Below, one piece after another: positions 1 through 12,000 of a DNA stretch of 64,000 nucleotides. The position numbers were made by a program, and so were the translations under genes. Every line of letters begins with the position of its first letter. Position 1 is the stretch's first letter. The notes under the pieces were generated by a model, which saw only the letters and a program-made list of their open reading frames with translations, searched no databases and was not told the DNA's origin. Source of the stretch: Linnemannia hyalina (taxonomy: Eukaryota > Mortierellomycota > Mortierellomycetes > Mortierellales > Mortierellaceae); NCBI GenBank assembly GCA_019671135.1, contig JAHRHY010000024.1:186001-250000 (forward strand), given 5' to 3'.

Positions 1-3000
1 GTGAGGACGTTTTCGGTGGCATCAATGTCCAACAGGTCTTTGTCAAGACAATAGACAGTATCTTACCATGGCTTTGGTAGTTCAAGGCAACGACCTGGCA
101 ACCGCCAGCCCAGTGGTGGTGAGGGTCGTAATTGGTCGAGTTGATCCTGAAGCCAGCAGGATACACTCGGGTCAGATGGCTCTTGTTCATGTTGATATAT
201 TCCTGCAAAGTTTGCTTGGCTAACCGCAGAGACACGCGCTCAGAGAACGAGATGATCTTGTGAGGGGAGCAGCCGTCGTGGGTAAATCCTGGGAAGTGAC
301 GAGACTGACAGTAGATGGTGATATTGCTCAGTGTTCGTGCAATCCTGACCTTCTTGGACTTTGTCTTTGGCTTTTTGACACTGTCAGAGTCACTCTCGCT
401 CTCTACAAGATGCAAGGGTCATTATATGCAATGGTTAGACAATGAAAACACATATACCGAGTTGTGCTGATTACTTTGTGCCACATTGACCTCACTCGCA
501 GATGATGTGTTACCTCGATCAGACTCGGATTCGGTATCGGTGGAAAACTCTTGTGAGGTTGCGTCGGGTGGCAAGACCTTGGACTTGATAAGAATCTTGA
601 ACTGGAGTTCATCTGGACTGGGGAGGATGACGCTCTCGCTGTCCAAGGGCGCAACGACAAGCCAACTGCCTAGTTTTGTCCGCATAATGTTAGCCATGAT
701 GTCCTGCTGGTCGAGGTCACAGTGGATTTCCAGCGACAGGATCAAGGGATACGGCGAGTTGACAAACGCATAGGTTGAAATAGCCTCAATAACGTCCCGG
801 AACAAAATCTTCGTCGTCCTGGTAAGGCATATAAGAAACGGGGGAGTAATAATGATGGTCAGTACTGTCGGCAAGCGGTGGTTTCCCGAGAGTCAAAGCA
901 ATAAAAAAAAAAAAAAAGAGTGCATGGGTACTCACAGAGTGTGTCCGTGATAGATGACGGGCTGACCATCAGGACCATCCCAACAGTCGACTAGAAGTAA
1001 AATGCAAATTGAATATAGATAAAATAAAGGAGAGCGTGAGGTTAGTGTCGTTTGCATGGCATTAGAGGGAATGCATAAAACCATCATATTGACGCCGAGG
1101 AATCATGCCAAGGAAAAACTTACGTTCGACACAGCGGCATCCGCTTTGTAAGGCCCGGATGTATCCCTCGATCGAAGAGATACCGGTCAATTGGTGACCT
1201 AGGAGATAGGTGTTGTGCGAACTGCTGATATAGTAGTTGGAGAGCGTCTGGGACATGTCCTGGTGGACCTGAGCATGTTCGGGAGCCACAATCGAGTTGT
1301 CGGCGGACACAAGGAAACTTGTCAATGAGTCGACTGTAAACTTGTCAACCGTCTTGTCGAGGTGCTTGTTGTAGATCTCGCGGATGTGCTCGACATCGTC
1401 AGTCGTCTTTTGGATGTGCAGCATGAAATCGATAAACTCGTCGACAGACATGGACATGTCGTCAGGTACGGTGAGTCGGTTGAACAGGTTGATGATCTCA
1501 CTACGCTCCTTCAACAGCTTGACAAAATGCGTAAAGTTGGAAAAGTCCAAGAAGCCGTGATTTTTCTCATCCGCCTGGTCAAACCGAAGTCGAATCTCCT
1601 TTCTCGAAAAGTTGATGTTAAGGCGATGGCACAAACGCACGATTTCCTCATAACCGAGCTTTGAGTCAACGTTCTTGTCGGCATCCATCCAGTGTTCCTT
1701 GAGCCATTGGCTCGTCTTGCGCTGCAACTGTGGCAATCCCTCGGCAACCTCCCGCTTGACCGACCACATACGCTCAACGGCCATGATCCAGTCCTGGTAG
1801 GTGTCCTTGGTGGGCGCGACGAGATGCAGAGCCTTGTACTTGCCCGCGGCCGAATAGATGATGGTCAACCAACGCTCCTCATGCTCTGGCTTGACACGTA
1901 ACTGCTCGCGATACATTCTTGCGGCTTTGCCCTTTCGAAGCTCTTTGATCTGCTCCACATTGACTATTATTATCATTGAGTCAGAAAAAAAATGGAGTTA
2001 AAAAAAGAAGGCAAAAAATACCACATCGCAATAGTGAGCACACGTGCGCATAAAAGAGCCTTGGGGGAAGTGAAAACGATGGGAGGGACCAATATACAAA
2101 AAAAAACCCCCCAGCAAGCAATGGCATTATCGTTCGTCGCAGCAAGCACAATGGCGGTAACGAACATTAACCTACTTTTTTTCTCAGACTTACTTCGTCC
2201 AAATTTCCTAGAGTCCCAAAGAATTCTTCCCTGTTCCAAGTCCAGCTTGAACAGACGCGAGTGCTGCTTTTTAGCCGAGACCTTCAGCATTTGTGTCCCT
2301 GCAGCTAACTGTCTAGCCACGGCAGGATTCATTGGTGGTACAGAATCTCCAGATGTGACCTTGACAGGTTCGACACAACGCTTGGGCTCTGCTTTGGTCA
2401 CTTGAGGTGGCTGCTCCAACACGGGATATTGAACTGTTGATCCTGAACTGAGGATCGAGGTCGCTCCTCCTGCCACGGCTGCACCTGTTGTAGCTGTTGT
2501 TGCTGTTGGAACGGAAGCGTCGATGGAGGTACTGCTGGCGTCTGAAGGGGTTTTGTTATGGGCAGGAGCAGTTTTAGGCGATGAATGGTTCAAGTCTGAA
2601 GAAGTGGAGATGGAAGTCGAAACAGCAGTTGGGGAAGCAGCGTTGGATGAGGTTGAGTTCGTTGCGACGGCAGTGTTGTTGCCTGAGCGCGACAGAGTGC
2701 GATCGAGGGCAGGTCGCTGGGTAAGTGAATCCTGACGAAGAGGAGAGGAGATTGGAGGGGTGGTAGCCAGAGGGGTCTGGAGATCCTTGATGGAGGCATC
2801 GGAACTGGTCGACGTTCTGCGATGGGTACGGAGAAAGTGTTCCTGAGATCTGCTGGCGGCCGAGTTGCCACCACGGGGCCATTGGACGACAGGTGTCTCT
2901 GAATTGATGGCGGACGCTTGATCGGGTGAACCTTTATGAACCTTTGTTGAGGACGAACGGGCGATGGTGACGGGAGGGGTGGAGGAGAAGATGATGATGT

Positions 3001-3649
3001 CTTCGTTCCTTGGCTCGTCGCTGTTGCTCTCGGCGGACGACCCTAGACCCTGATAGCTGGAAGTGCGACGGATGAAGATGGACTGTGGCGATGCATCAGT
3101 TGTATCGGTGTTGCTCTTTTGTGCAGGAGGCATGTTGACCGGACTGGTGGTGCTGCTAGCTTTGCTGTTGTTGTTGTTGTTGTTGTTGTTGCTGTTGTTG
3201 TTGTTGTTGTTGTTGTTGCTGTTGTTGTTGTTGTTGTTGTTGTTGTTGCTGGCGTGGGTGGTATGTTCTCCTGAAGGAACAGTGGTAGAGGGAGTTGAGG
3301 TGGTGATGGTGGTGTCTGGGGAAAAGACGGAGGAGAGTGGAGCCCTGTTGTGCTTGTTGCTGAATTGGTGGAGGTTTCCTTCGACGGTGGTAGCAGCTCT
3401 GTGGGGTGTGGTTGTTGCGGGTTCTACTGGTGTTTGTGCGGTGCCGTTCCCACTGTCAGTGGAGCCTTCGTCGTTTTGTTCGCGATAGATGGATGTACGG
3501 ATACGGGCAGGGAGGGAGTTGCGGAAGGAGTTGCTTGACTTGAGATGGCCATTGTTGTTGTCCTTCTTGCCCGGGGAAGGGCTGTTGGGTCTTGAGGAAG
3601 GAGAGTCCTGGTTCCATCCTGTGATGGCCTTCTTGATCTTGTCAAACAT
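1..3649 (-). CDS. PLC1: Phosphoinositide-specific phospholipase C, 3'-truncated
   Basis: Hydrolyses PIP2 to IP3 and diacylglycerol at the plasma membrane (family knowledge). Exons in gene order: 3649-2194, 1963-1124, 990-936, 818-458, 400-67; the rest lies beyond the window's left edge. The first ~440 residues are low complexity (Ser/Thr/Pro, and an Asn tract at 3167-3250). A PH domain follows at ~440-550 and is split by intron 1, where splicing gives [13 protein letters not shown]-hand-like helices come next. PLC-X starts near residue 720 with [10 protein letters not shown] (first catalytic His) and, across intron 2, CVELDCWDG then IYHGHTL (second catalytic His). An acidic Ser/Glu linker separates X from PLC-Y, recognisable by [15 protein letters not shown]. 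The C2 domain is not in the window. Domain order resembles delta-type and fungal PLC1. The start is the first ATG of the long open exon. The donor at 66 is good; the following exon is not resolved. Confidence 0.9.
3167..3250 (-). repeat. AAC-type trinucleotide repeat coding poly-Asn
   Basis: On the + strand this is nearly pure TTG with a few TGC interruptions. Read on the coding (-) strand it is AAC/AGC and gives Asn runs of 8-9 separated by single Ser residues inside the N-terminal region of the phospholipase C. Its antisense frame looks like a Leu-rich ORF, which is an artefact. Confidence 0.9.
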
Positions 3650-6600
3650 GCGACACTGTTTTGTTCTAGTCGTTGTTGTGTGCTAGTTGTCAAGGAGCGA
3701 GATGTGGTTGTGCAGTGTGGGAGTGGAGTGGAGTGATGTGATTGATGGGAGTAGAATGGGGGAACGGGTGAATGTGGAAAGAGGTGAGTGAGAATAAAAA
3801 AAAGGACAGGAAGTGGTGGCGGTGGGAGTTGTTTGGTGTGTTTAGTGAAAAGGAAGAGGAAGAAGAAGAGAAGGTGTGGTTGTTGACCGAGGAGGGTGTG
3901 TGTTTGGAGGAGATGGAAAGGCGTGTGAAAGGAACGAGGAGGAAAGAAGAAGAACAAGAAGAAGAACAAGAAGAAGAGAGAGAGAGAGAAAGAAACGAGG
4001 TTGCCTTTGCTTTGTAGTCGTGTCCTCCCCCTTCCCCCTCTCCAACAACATCGAATCATATAGGTCGGTAACCATTGTTCACTATTACTGCAGAACCAAC
4101 AAGAGCCAATTCAATCCATTCAGTGCCACTGCCACTGCCACTGCCACTGGCACCGCTAATGTGCCAAGAAGTGGTGGTACTCTGTTGCCTGCTATCCCAC
4201 GATGTGCATACATTCGTATATACCATACATACATACACACACATACATGCATACACGCCATATCCGAGCAGGATATGCTATTCTTATCTCCCATCACCAT
4301 CCCTCCTACCAGCTTACCCATCATCCATAGTAAAAAAAATAATCCCCGGGGACCCTTTTTTCAACTTTGTGCAATTTCAATCCATGGGTATCAATTTAGT
4401 TCTGGCCACCAAATTACCCTGCTTGCTTTCCCTTGCTAAACAAAGGTACAGTACTCTATTCAGTTGTCACCGTGTTTTCAACTTACACACAGAACACCAT
4501 AGAAAAGTAACATTCAGCTCCCAAGTGGGGACTCCCCCCGAGACGAGAAACAGAAAACCAGAGTGGGAAGCAGGGCGGAGTGGCAATCGTCACAATGATG
4601 TTGGTGTTCACACAAAGAAATGGCAATTGGGTCATCCTCTCAAAGGAGACAACCAATTGATTGCCCACGAAACAGTCGCCCTTCAACCTCGCGAGGAAGC
4701 TCAGGCTGTTCCCTTTCTTAACCTCGTGGGCTGTATTCTTTTATCTCTTTTGGTCAATAGAAAAAGAAGCCCCTGTGCCCAGAGACACGACGATAAGGAC
4801 AGTGGAACCAAAGCAACCTCGTTCTTGGACGCATTTCATTTTTGAACCCTGCTGGTCGTTTGACTGGTTGGCTACTCTGAGGGACAAGGACAAAAAATAC
4901 TCCATTCAGCAACTATCTGGACACTTCTCATCCTATTGTATTAGCCTGTCTTCTGCAAAAACAAGATTACTACGATTTCTTTTGGACCATCGACTGGACC
5001 TTGGGTGTTACCCAAGAGGGAACTCTCTTTTTTTTATTTTTCATTCCGTTGGGTACAGAAAGACCCGTGTTTTTTTTCCTTTTGCTCAATTACTCGTTTC
5101 TTTGTTCTTCCCTGGTGCTAGTTTGTCGACGCATGATGAAAGGGGTATTCTAGTCTCTAATCGAGATCGAAGCTTTGCTTGCATTTCTTTCACCACCCTT
5201 TTTCATCTCCAAAACTGTTCACCTTCAAATCATGCAACAGCCTTGTTACAATTATCCTCATGTGAATGGAAGGATAGCAGATTTTCCTTTTTTCATATTA
5301 TTTGGCCTGGCCCCCACCCAACCCAACCTCTCCGTCTTTCTTCTCTCTTGTTCCCCCCCTTTCAACCTTCGATCCCACTGCATCATAATCCCATGTTCAT
5401 TGCGCCTTTTTTTCCGTGCAGCAGAAATGCACCTCCCTTTTTCTCTTTTCCTTTCTCATCCTCCATCCGTTCCTCAGCCTCAGAAAAAAAAAGCTTTGAC
5501 AGCAAAAATCAACAGCAGATAAATATGATGGGCCACTCAGCGTGATTTGTTCTCCCCACATGGTGCTATCCTTAGGTCAACAGAACAAATGCTTCCCTGC
5601 TTTCACATCATTCAACATTCGCAAGTGGAGACACGAGATAGCGTACTGTGGGCAAGGTAAAACGAGGCTGCACCTTTGGGCGTCAATCAAATAAGAAGAG
5701 GCTCAACAATGTTTGAGTATCATTGAGGAATTGGACTTTTGGGACAACAACAAAACATCATTAACCGACGTACGATACAACAGCACATAAAGATCCTTTT
5801 TTTAGACTGCTCCTCGCGCCCTCACCGCCACTATCGGCGCCGCCCTATTACCGCGTTCTCTCGTTTTTTTTGTGTACACTCGCTCTTTCTCTGCTCAGAA
5901 AAACAGCCTGCCTAAAAAATGGCACTGAGATAGTTCTATCAAATAAAGCACCGACATGTTGTGTTTCCCATGCAATTACTGGGCGGATTAATGTTCGGGC
6001 GCGATAGGGATGGTATACATTCGTCATGGTTGGCGCGTCTATGATCGTTTGTTAAGGAGAAGCGTTTTTTATTATCTCTTTGTTTTGCTAGGGAACAACC
6101 AGGACCCTAGGAAAACGCATACGCGCGTTCAAGGTCGCAAATTGAATTATCAAAGGCATATGCGGCTGCATGAATTAGGTAGTAGCCCTTCATTTTCTTT
6201 GATAGTCCAACCCGTTGTTGCTTCACCTCCTAAGTATCTTTGATGCCTGCGTTTCCATGTTCGTGAGGACCGTAGACTGCTCGTGGAGAAGGAAACGCGT
6301 CTCGATCTTGGTGGAGGCGTCAGTTGAGGGACAACGTGCCCTGCCAACTCTATGACGTAGGGAGAAGAGGAAGAAGAGGCTGAGTCCTTACTCGAGGTTG
6401 TTTTTCAAGAGGCAGTGAGTGTGTGTATGAATGTATGTGCTTGACCGCAGTCGATAATGTAGCAGAAGCATTCGACTCAGGATGACCACTTGGTGGCGCG
6501 GTGGTGGGAATGATCATGTGACATTTAGTGGCTTTTCTCAATTTCACCCATTTCCTTTCTCTCTCGAACAAAGCAACAAGCAAAAAAAAAAAAAAAAAAA

Positions 6601-6691
6601 GAATAACAACTAGGAAGCCATCGAGCATAGGACTTCTCTCTCCTTCCCTTCTCTCCCACAACAACAACAACCTTCACATCAACTCTACATC
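3650..6691. other. Intergenic region between divergent PLC and La genes
   Basis: No convincing gene in this 3 kb. The PLC-proximal part (3650-4020) is purine-rich on the + strand, so a CT-rich leader for the (-) PLC gene. A GCCACT hexamer repeat sits at about 4124-4149 and short CATA repeats at 4217-4255. The stretch 4850-5500 is pyrimidine-rich with poly-T runs. The open frames here lack family-like motifs and have Phe/Ser/Pro-biased composition typical of CT-rich noncoding DNA. The last 150 bp holds an A-run (about 6582-6600) and the CAACAACAACAA leader just before the La start codon. Confidence 0.6.
4124..4149. repeat. GCCACT hexanucleotide microsatellite
   Basis: About four tandem GCCACT units are visible in the spacer upstream of the phospholipase C gene. 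No function can be read from it. Confidence 0.8.
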
Positions 6692-7026
6692 ATGTCTGAC
6701 AACGTTGAGAACACCCCCATCGAGGCTGCTGTCGCCACCGAGACCCCCGCCGTCGTCGCTGAGGCCCCCGCTGCTACCGAGGTCGCTGCTGTTGCTGCCG
6801 AGACTGCCCCCGCCACCACTGCTGATGCACCTGTTGTCAACAAGGATGAGGAGAAGGCCAAGATTCTCAAGCAGGTCGAGTTCTACTTCAGCGACTCGAA
6901 CTTGCCCGTCGACAAGTTCTTGAGCGAGTTGGTCAGCAAGTCCAAAGACGGCTGTATGTATTCCCAACCACATCTCTCTGTCGCTCATGCAACACAAACA
7001 CACAAGCTAAAACAACAACTACAACT

Positions 7027-7062
<36 letters not shown>

Positions 7063-8546
7063 TACACATACGCCATCGCTTCAACGACGACATACAGACA
7101 CGCAAACAACACCAACTTAAACAGGACCACTACTGGACCGTGACTTGTGTTTTATACAAGAGTAAGGACCATTGTCAATCGGACTAACGCCTCTTTGTGT
7201 ACATATGCCCTTTTTATTGCGATCTTATAGACGTTTCGATCGCCAAGATTGCCTCGTTCAAGAGAATGCGCGACTTCAAGGACAACGCTTTGATTGTCGA
7301 GGCCCTCCGTGAGTCCAAGTCTCTCTTGGAGGTCAGCGAAGATGACCTGAAGGTCCGCCGCAAGGTCCCCGTCGGCCCCATCGACGACTACCACAACCGC
7401 TCCATCTACGCCGTAGGTCTTGCTTTATGTTTTGTTGAAAAACGCGTACTCTTTGATATTAGCGCGTATTATTTTCTGGTGAGGATACAAGACTGATCAC
7501 TTCTATTTATTTCCATTGGATTGCCAATGTTATAGAAAGGCTTTGGTGAGGAGACCCCCTCTCTTCAGTTGGAGTTGGAGCAGTTCTTTGGCGCCCTCGG
7601 TGATGTTAAGCAGGTCCGCATGAGACGCAAGAACGGCTCGAACGAGTTCAAGGGATCAGTTTTTGTCGAGTATGCCACTTTGGATGAGGCCAACAAGGTC
7701 GGCTCCAGCAAGTTGCAGTACAACGGACAGGACTTGCTCGTCATGACCAAGTAAGTGTTGTCATTCCTCGTTCATTTGCAGGATCCTGGATCCCCTTATC
7801 ATCGCATCAATTGCATTGAGATATACATCTCTGTCTCTCTGGGTCGCCTGACTATTCTGTCACGTCAATCACGATGAGAGAATAACGTTGTTGCACCGGA
7901 TTGTTTGTGTATATTATCGTGTTAATTGCAAATACTTTGTGTAAGAAGACTATTTTTGCTAACCCTATGGATCGTCTATATCTTATTAAACGCGTGCCTT
8001 CAACCAATTAGGAACGATTACTGCGAGATGAAGGCAAAGCAATTGGGATTGGACCCCAACGAGATCAAGAAAAGCCAGATGAGCAAAGGATTCGGCAACG
8101 AGAAGAAGAGACCCAGAGAGGAGGACACTGTTGAGGACCTCAAGGGTAAGGTTATCCGTTTGAGCGGCATTACCACTGGCGAGGGCGCAGGATTGAGGGA
8201 GATCAAGGATGCCATGAGGGACCACTTCCGTTATGGATACGTCTTCTGGCCCAAGGAGACCAGCGTGATTGAGGTCCAGATCAAGGATACTGACAAGGAT
8301 GCTGCCAAGGTTGTTGCAGATCTCCAGGCCATTAACTTTGAGTTCAACGGCATCAAGCCCGAGATCACTGTTGTTTCGGATGAGGACACCCAAAAGTTCT
8401 TTGACGAGAAGAAGTCGTGGGAGGCCAGCAGTGTCCGTGAGCCCCGTGCTGGTCGTGGTGGCCGTGGTGGTCGCGGTGGTCGCGGTGGCCGTGGTGGTCG
8501 TGGTGGTCGTGGCGGCAACGACCGCAAGAAAATCCGCACCGACTAA
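6692..8546 (+). CDS. LHP1: La protein (RNA polymerase III transcript chaperone)
   Basis: Binds the UUU-OH 3' end of nascent Pol III transcripts such as pre-tRNA in the nucleus (family knowledge). Exons 6692-6953, 7231-7412, 7536-7750, 8012-8546 join in frame to 397 aa. An Ala/Thr/Pro/Glu-rich head (1-45) precedes the La motif (~48-125: VEFYFSDSNLPVDKFL, then KIASFKRMRDF after splicing to DGYVSIAKI). RRM1 follows (~140-225, with GSVFVEY as RNP1-like core). After a basic linker (KKRPREED) there is a second, divergent RRM (~270-350). The C-terminus is a run of GRGG units ending NDRKKIRTD. The RGG tail at the extreme C-terminus is more like RNA-chaperone RGG boxes than yeast Lhp1. Start: first ATG after a CAACAACAACAA leader, only 18 residues before the acidic run. 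Very secure. Confidence 0.95.
7027..7061 (+). repeat. CAA microsatellite inside La intron 1
   Basis: About eleven CAA units within the 277-bp first intron of the La gene. It can read as poly-Gln in one frame but lies between a good donor (GTATGT at 6954) and acceptor (TATAG at 7226-7230), so it is not coding. Confidence 0.85.
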
Positions 8547-9001
8547 GTGCCTGTCACTCCGATGGGGACGATATTCCCTCTGCTTTTATACTTGTTCAGT
8601 CAGTCTTTACGTTCTTTTTTCTCTCCTTTACTCACTTTAGTCCTTTAACTCGCTTTATTTCGCACACACACACACCCATACTCACCCCCACACACACACA
8701 CACACACATCTTGTACTTGTTTTCTGCATCCGTCATTAAAGGGCCCGCGAGCCTTACTGAAAAAATGAATGTCTGTTCTATCCTTTCTCTCTTGTGATCA
8801 TACCTGATTGTGAGTCCAACAACTACCCTTGAGCTAAGCCGCTTGTTTTTTGCCACCAATTACTCAACTGTCAATTCAAAGTTGACTGTGTATGCATGTT
8901 TGTGCCTGGCTGGCTGAGCAGTTAAGCTTCGTGTTTTTCCTCCTGTTTTCCTTCCATTCCGCACACTCCCTTCTTCCCCCCATTCCTTCTCTACTCCGAC
9001 C
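8547..9001. other. La 3' flank and checkpoint-gene promoter
   Basis: Short spacer between two co-directional genes. It holds two CA microsatellites (8663-8676 and 8690-8708) in the likely La 3' UTR and a CT-rich stretch (8930-9000) immediately before the next start codon. No ORF with family features. Confidence 0.6.
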
Positions 9002-12000
9002 ATGCCAGACAGCAGCCCCCCGCAGAGAAGGTCGACCTCAAAGAGTCCCTCCATCCTCCCCGAGGAACTCACCAATCGACCCAGCCCCCTCCACTCACAA
9101 CACTCTGACACCGACACTGACACTGCAGCTGCAACAACGACAGCAGTCGAACCACTTGGGCCACCCCCAACACCAACAGCACGCACAACCACTGCCACTG
9201 TCACTACTACTACGACAACACGGACAAAGTCCTCCAGACATACTGCATCCACAACTGCCATTGGCGTCCTCGGACCAGTCCGCCATCCCTCGCAGAATGA
9301 CTACCGCATAACCAACAGTCCAATCACTGCATTAACCAGCAGCAGCGAGAGCGGTGTCAGTACACTCCAAGTCAGCGACTCTATCCTTCCCTCTTTGGAC
9401 CCTTCTCCCGACACTCATCCCATCGGTACAGTCTCTCTTGGTTATCATCTCCATTATGGGACGACACGTGCTGTATGATTTTGTGAGTGCTAATTGTGAT
9501 TCTAAATTATTTATTGTTATTATTGCTACAACAGCACCTGCATCTGCCCAGAACTTGATCCCAGGAACAGGCCGCACGCAACGTGGGGATTACGACAACT
9601 ACCATGGTGACCACCCTACACAACATCCCGAGGATCTCATCATTCCTGGAACCCAAAGCCCAAGTCTTGGACCTCACGGACTCCAAGTGCTTCCGGAGGA
9701 TGTCACAGAGGAACAGGCTGGAGATACCAGCTTCACACCCTCCTCCTCCAACAAGGACGCCAGTTACTCCGATCACAGCAACTCTTTGACAAGCTCCAAC
9801 AAGAGCAGCGACGACAGTTTCAGCAAAGCCAATCAATCAGTGGATTCGCAACAATCCAACACCAGTACCCGAAGCAATCATTCCGATCCTGATCGCAGCA
9901 GCCGCCATGCTTCTGGATCTCAGAATTCTGGCTCTCAACTCTCTGGTTCTCAGCAATCTAGTTCTCAGAATTCTGGTTCTCAGAATTCTAGCTCTCAGAA
10001 GTCCACGTCAAGTCGGAGCGGACGAGGGAGCCATCGGACCTCAGGTTCCCCATTCTCTGGAGGGAGTCAAAGAGGCTACCACTCCTCAGCTTCTCCAGGC
10101 AATTCTTCCTTGGATTCTCAGGTTTCCCATACCTCTCAGCATTCTGTGATGAGTTTTGCAGGAGTCAAGACCTCCACTCCTCGTAAGGAAGAGCACTCGC
10201 AACATTCTACACCCAGTGACCCCAGTCCAGCCATTTCCCAGCAATCCCCATTGGGGACCTATTCGACCAACCCCGACAGCCAACAATACCCAACACAGGA
10301 GAGTCAGCTTCATGGCCGATCGCCAACAGTTACCGTCCAGATGTTCAGACAAGTACAACGATCAAGCCAGGAGATTATGCCGCTCCAACTGCCGACTTCG
10401 GGGGTGGATCAACGCGGCATCGCTGGTCAGAGGAGGATGACTGATCAGGACGACCCCCTTACTCTACCTTTGGACGACTTTGGGCCAGACCCGCCACCAG
10501 ATGATGTCGAGGCAGGCTTTCAAGCGGCGGAGGCCTCCTTTACCCAAGCTTCCTCTTCCCAAACCCGCGAAAAGACCTACAAGGATGATGATGATGATGG
10601 CGTCGGTGAAATCACCTCTCAGGATATCCACTCACCTTTACAGTCACCTTCTCCTGTGAATTCAAAGAAGCGGACCCAGAGAGATGAGGATGATGACGAT
10701 GTTGGAAACCTGAGCAAGGAGTCTTTCCGATACGAGTTTCTGCCCAGCGACGGAGAGGAGGACAAGAGTGGCGCCGAGAGATCGAGCATCGCAACTAGTC
10801 ATCTCGAACTTCACTACACCATGGACGACCCCACTGACTCGATGTCGATTCAACCACAGTCTCGATCACGTCCACCCTCCAGAACCAGTGCGGACGAAAC
10901 TTCTTCGACCCCTGCGATACATCCCAGCAGTCCCACGAGCGCCAGTCAGCCGCTAGATGCGCCAATTGTCACCCAAAAGTTATCCAACCCAGTGCGATCC
11001 AGTACGTCATCCTTGCCGCCCTCACCACCTCCAATCGCCAAAACGTCTGCTGTCAACCCAAAGTCCAAGAGCCGTCCCGCTCGTTCACCCCGCCGGCATG
11101 CTTCTCAGCCTGAGGAATTGCCATCATCTCAGAACAGTGGTACTTCACAATCTGGCTTGACCTCGTTCAGCGACAGGTTGCAAACAGTAGTAGTGGAGAC
11201 CGACGCAGAGATCAAGCTCAGGGCCGCAGTAGAAATCAAGCGCAGACGAACGGTTTCAAGTAATGACCAACAGGAGGAGGTGGCCTCTTCGGTCCTTTCG
11301 GAAGCCGATACCTTCTGGGTCAGCAGTGGGACGGAGGTCGCAGCCAAGGTGGCGACAACACAGGAGAAATCGACTCCAAGGGCGCGCTCTAGATCGGGCT
11401 CGCAGGAGATTGCCTCTTACCCGAACGAACAACCCTCAGAGACCGAGATCGAGGAACACTTGGGTGTAAGAGACAAAGGCAAAGAGAAAGCCGTCGACGA
11501 GGATGACGAAAGCGCCTTATCTTCAGCCGCAGGACCATCTTCCCGGACGCGATCAGCTATCTCCCCTTCGAAATCCCCAGCCCGGCCCAGGATCAACTCA
11601 CCTAGCACGCTGCGGCGAAAAGGATCAAGGGGTGGATCAGTATCTACGTTGTCTACTCGGACCAACCCTCCACGGAGAACACATTCCAAAATAGAGATCC
11701 TGAGGCCGTACAAGATGAGCGACCCCGTCTGGGCACATTGGAACAAAGATTACTATGCAGGAACGGTTGAGGGCGAAGAATCGAACAAGTACAAGGTTCA
11801 TTTTCTGGACGGAGACACTTCAGTGTGTGAGAGAGGTGACATGCGTCCGTTGAGACTCCAGCTGGGTGCAGAGGTCTTGGCTGGGAGGAAAGAGGAGGGG
11901 AGGAAAGAGGAAGGAAAGAAAGAAATCTTAAACTACCCTGCGACAGTGGAAGGCTTTCAAATCTCGAAGGAACTGCATCAATCGCGGGTGGATGTGAGAT

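Noticed and set aside
3063..3488. Leu-rich 141-codon + strand ORF
   Set aside because: It is the antisense of the poly-Asn tract in the phospholipase C exon (TTG repeats), not a membrane protein.
4075..5545. Overlapping + strand ORFs of 256 and 294 codons
   Set aside because: Composition follows CT-rich DNA (Phe, Ser, Leu, Pro), no motif, no plausible splice structure.
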